A stretch of DNA of 64,000 nucleotides. Source: Saccharopolyspora galaxeae. Its GTDB lineage: Bacteria > Actinomycetota > Actinomycetes > Mycobacteriales > Pseudonocardiaceae. The translations under genes and the position numbers were made by a program. Positions 60,180-64,000 of this stretch are shown piece by piece. Position 1 is the first letter of the stretch. The number at the start of each line of letters is the position of its first letter. The notes below the pieces were generated by a model. The model did not search any database. It saw only the letters and a program-made list of their open reading frames with translations, and was not told where the DNA came from. The stretch is from assembly GCF_016526145.1 (NCBI RefSeq), contig NZ_JADDUE010000001.1, positions 1-64,000 of the forward strand, written 5' to 3'.

Positions 60180-62036
60180 GTGAGCATCGCGCAGCAGAAG
60201 CCCAGAACCCGTGTCCGCGCGCCGGAGCTGACCGGCCGGGAGTGGTTGAACACCGGCGGCCGGGAGGTCCAGCTCGGCGAGCTGCGCGGGAAGGTCGTGC
60301 TGCTGGACTTCTGGACCTTCTGCTGCATCAACTGCCTGCACGTGATCGACGAGCTGCGGCCGCTGGAGGAGGAGTTCGGCGACGAGCTGGTCGTGGTCGG
60401 CGTGCACTCGCCGAAGTTCGAGCACGAAGCGGACCCGGACGCGCTGGCCGCGGCCGTGGAGCGCTACGCCGTGCGGCACCCGGTGCTCGACGACCCGGAG
60501 CTGAGCACCTGGCGCAACTACGCGGTCAAGGCGTGGCCGACGCTGGCCGTGATCGACCCCGAGGGCTACCTCGTGCACGTCGCCGCAGGTGAGGGGCACG
60601 TCGAGGCGTTGCGCAGCGTCATCGGCGAAATCGTGGCCGAACACGACGAGAAGGGCACGCTGCACCGCGGCGACGGCCCGTACGTGCCGCCGCGGACCGC
60701 GGCGACGACGTTGCGGTTCCCGGCGAAGGCGGTGTCCGGACCGGGCACGATCCTGGTCGCCGACTCGGCCAACCATTCGCTGGTGGAGTTCGCCGAGGAC
60801 GGTGAGACGGTGCTGCGGCGCATCGGCAGTGGTGCTCGAGGCCGTGCCGATGGCGAAGCGCAGGACGCTTCGTTCGCCGAGCCGTCCGGGCTCGCGGTGC
60901 TGCCGAAGGACGTCGCCGCCGCGGCGGGCTACGACCTGGTGGTGGCCGACACCGCCAACCACCTGCTGCGCGGGGTGCGGCTCGCGGACGGCGCGGTGAC
61001 CACCATCGCGGGCACGGGACAGCAGTGGCGCGACGGCGAGGACGGCGGACCTGCGCTGGACATCCCCCTCACCAGCCCCTGGGACGTCGCTTGGTGGGAG
61101 CCCGCAGGCGGTGTGGTGATCGCGATGGCGGGCAACCACACGCTCGGCCTGTTCGACCCGACCGGCGGGAAGCTGCGCAGGCTGGCGGGCACCACCGTCG
61201 AAGGGCTGCGGGACGGCGCGGCGCCGGAGGCGTTCTTCGCCCAGCCGTCCGGGCTCGCCGACGGCGGTGAGCGGCTGTGGCTGGCCGACTCGGAGACCTC
61301 GGCGCTGCGCTGGATCGAGCCGGACGGGGACGGGTTCGCGGTGCGCACCGCGGTCGGCCGCGGGCTGTTCGACTTCGGGCACGCGGACGGTCCCGCCGAT
61401 GGCGCGTTGTTCCAGCACCCGCTGGGCGTCGCGGCGCTGCCGGACGGTTCGGTCGCGGTCTGCGACACCTACAACGGCGCGGTGCGACGTTACGATCCGG
61501 CATCGGACGAGGTCTCCACGTTGGCCACGCACCTGGCCGAACCTTCCGGGGCGACGCTGGTCGACGGCGAGCTCGTGGTGGTCGCCTCGGCCGCGCACAA
61601 GCTGGAGCGCCCGGTGCCGCCCGGCGTCTCCGATCGGCTCATCGAAGGCGCGTCGCAGCAGGTCACGCGCCCCGCGACCGATGTCGCGCCGGGCTCGGTG
61701 GAGCTGGCGGTGGTGTTCACCCCGCCGCCGGGCAGCAAGCTCGACGAGCGCTACGGCCCGTCCACCCGGCTGGAGATCACCGCGTCACCGGCGGAGCTGC
61801 TGGTCGAAGGCGCGGGCACGGGGACGGACCTGACCCGGCGGCTGGTGCTCGCCGACGACGTCGAGCACGGCGTGCTGCACGTCGTCGCGCAGGCCGCCAG
61901 TTGCACCGACGATCCGGGGGTGGAGCACCCCACCTGCCACCTGACCAGGCAGGACTGGGGAGTTCCGGTGCGGGTCGGCGGCTCCGGCCCGGACCGGCTG
62001 CCATTGATCATGGGCGGGATGGACGCCGGTTCATGA
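60180..62036 (+). CDS. thioredoxin-fold plus NHL-repeat protein (NHLRC2-like)
   Basis: 618-residue cytosolic protein. The TlpA-like thioredoxin domain (10-150) has FWTFCCINCLHVIDEL; the CxxC is Cys49-Ile-Asn-Cys52, with an extra Cys48. Next is an NHL beta-propeller (about 170-470) with repeats such as ILVADSANHSLVEF, LVVADTANHLLRGV, VAVCDTYNGAVRRYD. A C-terminal beta domain (about 500-610) follows. This arrangement matches NHLRC2 proteins conserved from bacteria to humans, function uncertain; thiol redox activity is plausible. The GTG start at 60180 has only a weak Shine-Dalgarno. The next gene, groES-like, starts 50 bases downstream on the same strand. Confidence 0.9.
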   Translation: MSIAQQKPRTRVRAPELTGREWLNTGGREVQLGELRGKVVLLDFWTFCCINCLHVIDELRPLEEEFGDELVVVGVHSPKFEHEADPDALAAAVERYAVRHPVLDDPELSTWRNYAVKAWPTLAVIDPEGYLVHVAAGEGHVEALRSVIGEIVAEHDEKGTLHRGDGPYVPPRTAATTLRFPAKAVSGPGTILVADSANHSLVEFAEDGETVLRRIGSGARGRADGEAQDASFAEPSGLAVLPKDVAAAAGYDLVVADTANHLLRGVRLADGAVTTIAGTGQQWRDGEDGGPALDIPLTSPWDVAWWEPAGGVVIAMAGNHTLGLFDPTGGKLRRLAGTTVEGLRDGAAPEAFFAQPSGLADGGERLWLADSETSALRWIEPDGDGFAVRTAVGRGLFDFGHADGPADGALFQHPLGVAALPDGSVAVCDTYNGAVRRYDPASDEVSTLATHLAEPSGATLVDGELVVVASAAHKLERPVPPGVSDRLIEGASQQVTRPATDVAPGSVELAVVFTPPPGSKLDERYGPSTRLEITASPAELLVEGAGTGTDLTRRLVLADDVEHGVLHVVAQAASCTDDPGVEHPTCHLTRQDWGVPVRVGGSGPDRLPLIMGGMDAGS

Positions 62037-62074
62037 GGGGCTCCCCGCTCGGAAGGCTTCGGTGGGCCGGGTCG

Positions 62075-62089
62075 TAAACTTTTCGAGTG
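62075..62089 (+). promoter_or_regulatory. -10 box and leaderless start of the groES-like gene
   Basis: TAAACT (62075-62080) ends six bases before the GTG at 62087, and no Shine-Dalgarno precedes that codon. This spacing places the expected transcription start at the start codon. No clear -35 hexamer is seen. Confidence 0.45.
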
Positions 62090-62407
62090 ACCGATGCCAA
62101 GCTTGAGATCCAGATGCTGCATGACCGGGTCATGGTGCGGGTCTCTGCGGAATCCGGGGAACGTCGCAGCAGCGGCGGCATCGTGATTCCGGCGACCGCC
62201 CAGATGGCCAAGCGGCTCCTCTGGGGCGAGGTCTTCGGGGTGGGCAGCCACGTGCGGGCCGTCAAGGTCGGCGACCAGGTGCTGTTCAACCCCGAGGAGC
62301 AGTTCGAGGTCGAGGTGCAGGGCCAGTCCTACCTGGTCATGCGGGAGCGAGACCTGCACGCCGTGGCCAGCGAGCAGACCGAGCAGGGCACCGGCCTGTA
62401 CCTGTGA
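62087..62407 (+). CDS. orphan GroES-like co-chaperonin
   Basis: 106-residue protein with the GroES fold: MLHDRVMVRVSAESGERRSSGGIVIPATAQ, then WGEVFGVGSHVRAVKVGDQVLFNP and SYLVMRERDLHAV. Compared with standard GroES it retains the SGGIVIP mobile-loop motif that docks to GroEL, but no groEL gene is next to it; the main groES-groEL operon should be elsewhere. Actinobacteria often carry such a second, solitary copy. The GTG start lacks a Shine-Dalgarno, and a -10-like box close upstream suggests a leaderless transcript. Two tandem-repeat arrays follow the stop. Confidence 0.85.
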   Translation: MTDAKLEIQMLHDRVMVRVSAESGERRSSGGIVIPATAQMAKRLLWGEVFGVGSHVRAVKVGDQVLFNPEEQFEVEVQGQSYLVMRERDLHAVASEQTEQGTGLYL

Positions 62408-62441
62408 TCGCGCGCTGACCTCGGCCCTGCTTCGGGGTCAC

Positions 62442-62489
62442 CGGGAGTCCCGGTGGCTGGGAGTCCCGGTGGCTGGGAGTCCCGGTGGC
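62442..62489. repeat. three tandem 16-bp repeats
   Basis: TGGGAGTCCCGGTGGC, period 16, copies at 62442, 62458 and 62474; the first differs in its first base. It lies between the groES-like and VanW genes. Confidence 0.9.
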
Positions 62490-62514
62490 CGCGACCGGTC
62501 CGGTGCGCCGACCG

Positions 62515-62567
62515 GCGTTCTTGACGGGCTGGCGTTCTTGACGGGCTGGGCGTTCTTGACGGGCTGG
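62515..62567. repeat. three tandem 17-18-bp repeats
   Basis: GCGTTCTTGACGGGCTG, copies starting at 62515, 62532 and 62550; the last two have an extra G. Each contains TTGACG, which resembles a -35 hexamer. Confidence 0.9.
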
Positions 62568-62624
62568 GCCCGACGCCTGTTCGCTGTGCATCCCGCCGCA
62601 CGACCAGACGATGAAGGGGAAGCG

Positions 62625-64000
62625 GTGCCGGAAAACTACGACGTCCCGCCGGACGACGACCCGCATCGGGGTTCGGACCGGCCGGGCCCGGCCGAGAAGG
62701 AATCCGGCTCCGGCGACACGACCGGCACCGACCGGGAAGCGACCTCGCCGGAGTCCGCGGGCGAGCGGACCACCCGCATCTCGGCGGGGAGGCTCGCCGC
62801 CGAGCAGTCCGGCCAAGCGGATCAATCGGGCCGGACCGGACAAACCGGCACGGCTGAAGCCGATCACGCCGAATCCGCCCAGGCTCCGCCGACCGGATCA
62901 ACCACCGCGGAATCGCAGCACGGGCAGCTCGCGGGCGAGCTGACCGAGCAGGGCACCCGCCCCATCTCGCAGTCCGGCGCGCAGTCCGAGGGCACGGAAC
63001 GGATCGACGGCACCGGGACGACCGCGGCTTCCGGCGCCTCCGGTGAGCAACCGCCGGAGTCCGACGCCGAGCGCACCGCGACGATCCCTCCGGTGCCCGG
63101 CACCGAACCGGCCGCGGCCACCGAGCAGACCTACGCCTCACCGACGGACTTCATCGGCATCATCGGCGGAAGCTCGCAGCAGCAGACCGCGCGGTTCCCC
63201 GAGCACGACACCGAACGCACCGACACCATCCCGCGGGTCCAGCCGCAGGAGCAGCCGACCTGGTCGTTCGCCGACGGCGTCGGCGGTTTCTCCGCGGACC
63301 CACCGGAAGGCCCGAAGCCGCGCCCGCAGAACCGCAGCCGCTTGGTGCGCGCGGGCATCGGCGCGGGCATCGCGGTCGGTGCGCTGGCACTGCTCTACCT
63401 CGGTGATCTGTTCTTCAGCAGCGGCAGCGTGCCGCGCGGCACCACCGTCGCCGACGTGCAGATCGGCGGGATGAGCAAGACCGCCGCCGAGCGCAAGCTC
63501 AAGAACCAGCTGGAAGCCGGCCTGCACGAACCGATCCGGCTGACCACCGGGGAGACCCAGGCGAGCCTTTCGCCGGACGACGCCGGGCTGCGGATGGACT
63601 GGGGCGAGACCGTCGAACGCGCCGGTTCGCAGCCGCTGAACCCGATCACCCGGATCACCTCGCTGTTCACCGAACGCGAGATCACCCCCGCCAGCTCGGC
63701 CGACCGCGCTCAGGTCCGCCAGGCCCTGGAACAGGTGAAACCGCAGCTGGACCGCGCGCCCGCGGAGGGCACCATCCGCTTCGAGGGCGCGACTCCGGTG
63801 CCGGTGGACCCGGTCACGGGCCGCACGGTCGACCTCTCGTCGGCGACCGACGTGGTGTTGTCGAAGTGGGCGATCAACGGCCCGGTGCGGATCCCGTACT
63901 CCGAGCAGCCGGTGACCACCACCAAGGAAGGCGTGCAGAAGGCGCTGCGCGAGGTCGCGCAGCCGGCGGTGTCCGGTCCGGTGACCGTCCGCGGTGAGGG
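62625..64000 (+). CDS. VanW-family cell-wall protein, N-terminal part (runs off the window)
   Basis: 458 codons are visible with no stop. Residues 1-240 are disordered, acidic and Thr/Gln-rich; a membrane helix lies at about 243-264 (AGIGAGIAVGALALLYLG). Outside it begins GTTVADVQIGGMSKTAAERKL, the start of a peptidoglycan-binding type 4 domain (PF12229) as found in VanW/YoaR proteins, with a second such module starting near residue 370. The VanW domain itself would lie beyond the window. The cytoplasmic tail has five acidic-x-T-x-x-I motifs at Thr49, 111, 124, 151 and 199, which look like Ser/Thr kinase target sites. The GTG at 62625 has AAGGGGA five bases upstream. Two short tandem-repeat arrays precede it. 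Confidence 0.82.
   Translation, partial: MPENYDVPPDDDPHRGSDRPGPAEKESGSGDTTGTDREATSPESAGERTTRISAGRLAAEQSGQADQSGRTGQTGTAEADHAESAQAPPTGSTTAESQHGQLAGELTEQGTRPISQSGAQSEGTERIDGTGTTAASGASGEQPPESDAERTATIPPVPGTEPAAATEQTYASPTDFIGIIGGSSQQQTARFPEHDTERTDTIPRVQPQEQPTWSFADGVGGFSADPPEGPKPRPQNRSRLVRAGIGAGIAVGALALLYLGDLFFSSGSVPRGTTVADVQIGGMSKTAAERKLKNQLEAGLHEPIRLTTGETQASLSPDDAGLRMDWGETVERAGSQPLNPITRITSLFTEREITPASSADRAQVRQALEQVKPQLDRAPAEGTIRFEGATPVPVDPVTGRTVDLSSATDVVLSKWAINGPVRIPYSEQPVTTTKEGVQKALREVAQPAVSGPVTVRGE

Noticed and set aside
1-64000. Mobile elements, prophage or a biosynthetic gene cluster
   Set aside because: No transposase, integrase, phage structural, PKS or NRPS motif was found. Base composition and codon use look uniform apart from the Uma2 remnant.

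Overview
The window is a high-GC chromosomal segment from an actinobacterium, most likely a Pseudonocardiaceae member close to Saccharopolyspora (inference). The support is the GC-saturated third codon positions, a FabG4/HtdX/FadA/FadE lipid cluster of mycobacterial type, iniA/iniC-like dynamin genes, a DUF6802 protein, and many ATGA-type stop/start overlaps. No phage, insertion sequence, CRISPR array or rRNA was seen; the window holds one tRNA.

Layout. 1-5.4 kb: 3' end of an iron-sulfur reductase gene, a truncated Uma2 remnant, a sugar porter, dcd, tRNA-Gly(CCC), a flavoprotein, a secreted S1 protease and a GtrA protein. A 43-bp palindromic element flanks the flavoprotein gene on both sides. 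5.5-11.6 kb: a short-chain dehydrogenase / SnoaL-like / aromatic-acid-porter operon divergent from a berberine-bridge-type FAD oxidase, then a DJ-1-like protein and a chlorohydrolase-type amidohydrolase. 11.6-20.1 kb: NarL-type response regulator and histidine kinase, a 43-residue membrane peptide, trmB, a universal stress protein, an ABC exporter and a HAD phosphatase. 20.1-25.7 kb: a divergent membrane protein and two tandem dynamin-like GTPases, a quinone-oxidoreductase-like enzyme and a DUF6802 protein. 25.8-30.5 kb: a membrane GGDEF/EAL protein and GTP-dependent PEP carboxykinase. 30.8-36.6 kb: a 51-residue membrane peptide with an unusually complete Shine-Dalgarno, a carbohydrate ABC importer divergent from its ROK regulator, and a secreted GDSL esterase. 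36.7-41.7 kb: a large beta-helix-like membrane protein and a polar amino acid ABC importer. 42.2-50.1 kb: secreted EEP nuclease/phosphatase-like protein, PspC peptide, M20 peptidase, a three-gene 2-oxoacid dehydrogenase operon (E1 alpha, E1 beta, E2) and two small proteins.

50.2-56.8 kb is a coherent lipid-oxidation region: acyl-CoA dehydrogenase, SCP2 protein, TetR regulator, MaoC (HtdX-like) hydratase, FabG4 reductase and thiolase. A perfect 26-bp palindrome sits in the divergent FabG4/thiolase promoter. Half-sites of the same motif lie in the SCP2/TetR intergenic region, so one TetR protein probably controls all three promoters. 56.8-64 kb: molybdopterin oxidoreductase, a C69-type peptidase with Ser at the nucleophile position, a thioredoxin-NHL protein, an orphan GroES-like protein, two short tandem-repeat arrays, and the start of a VanW-family wall protein whose cytoplasmic tail carries five T-x-x-I motifs.

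Starts were chosen from ribosome-binding sites and family alignments recalled from memory; no database search was run.
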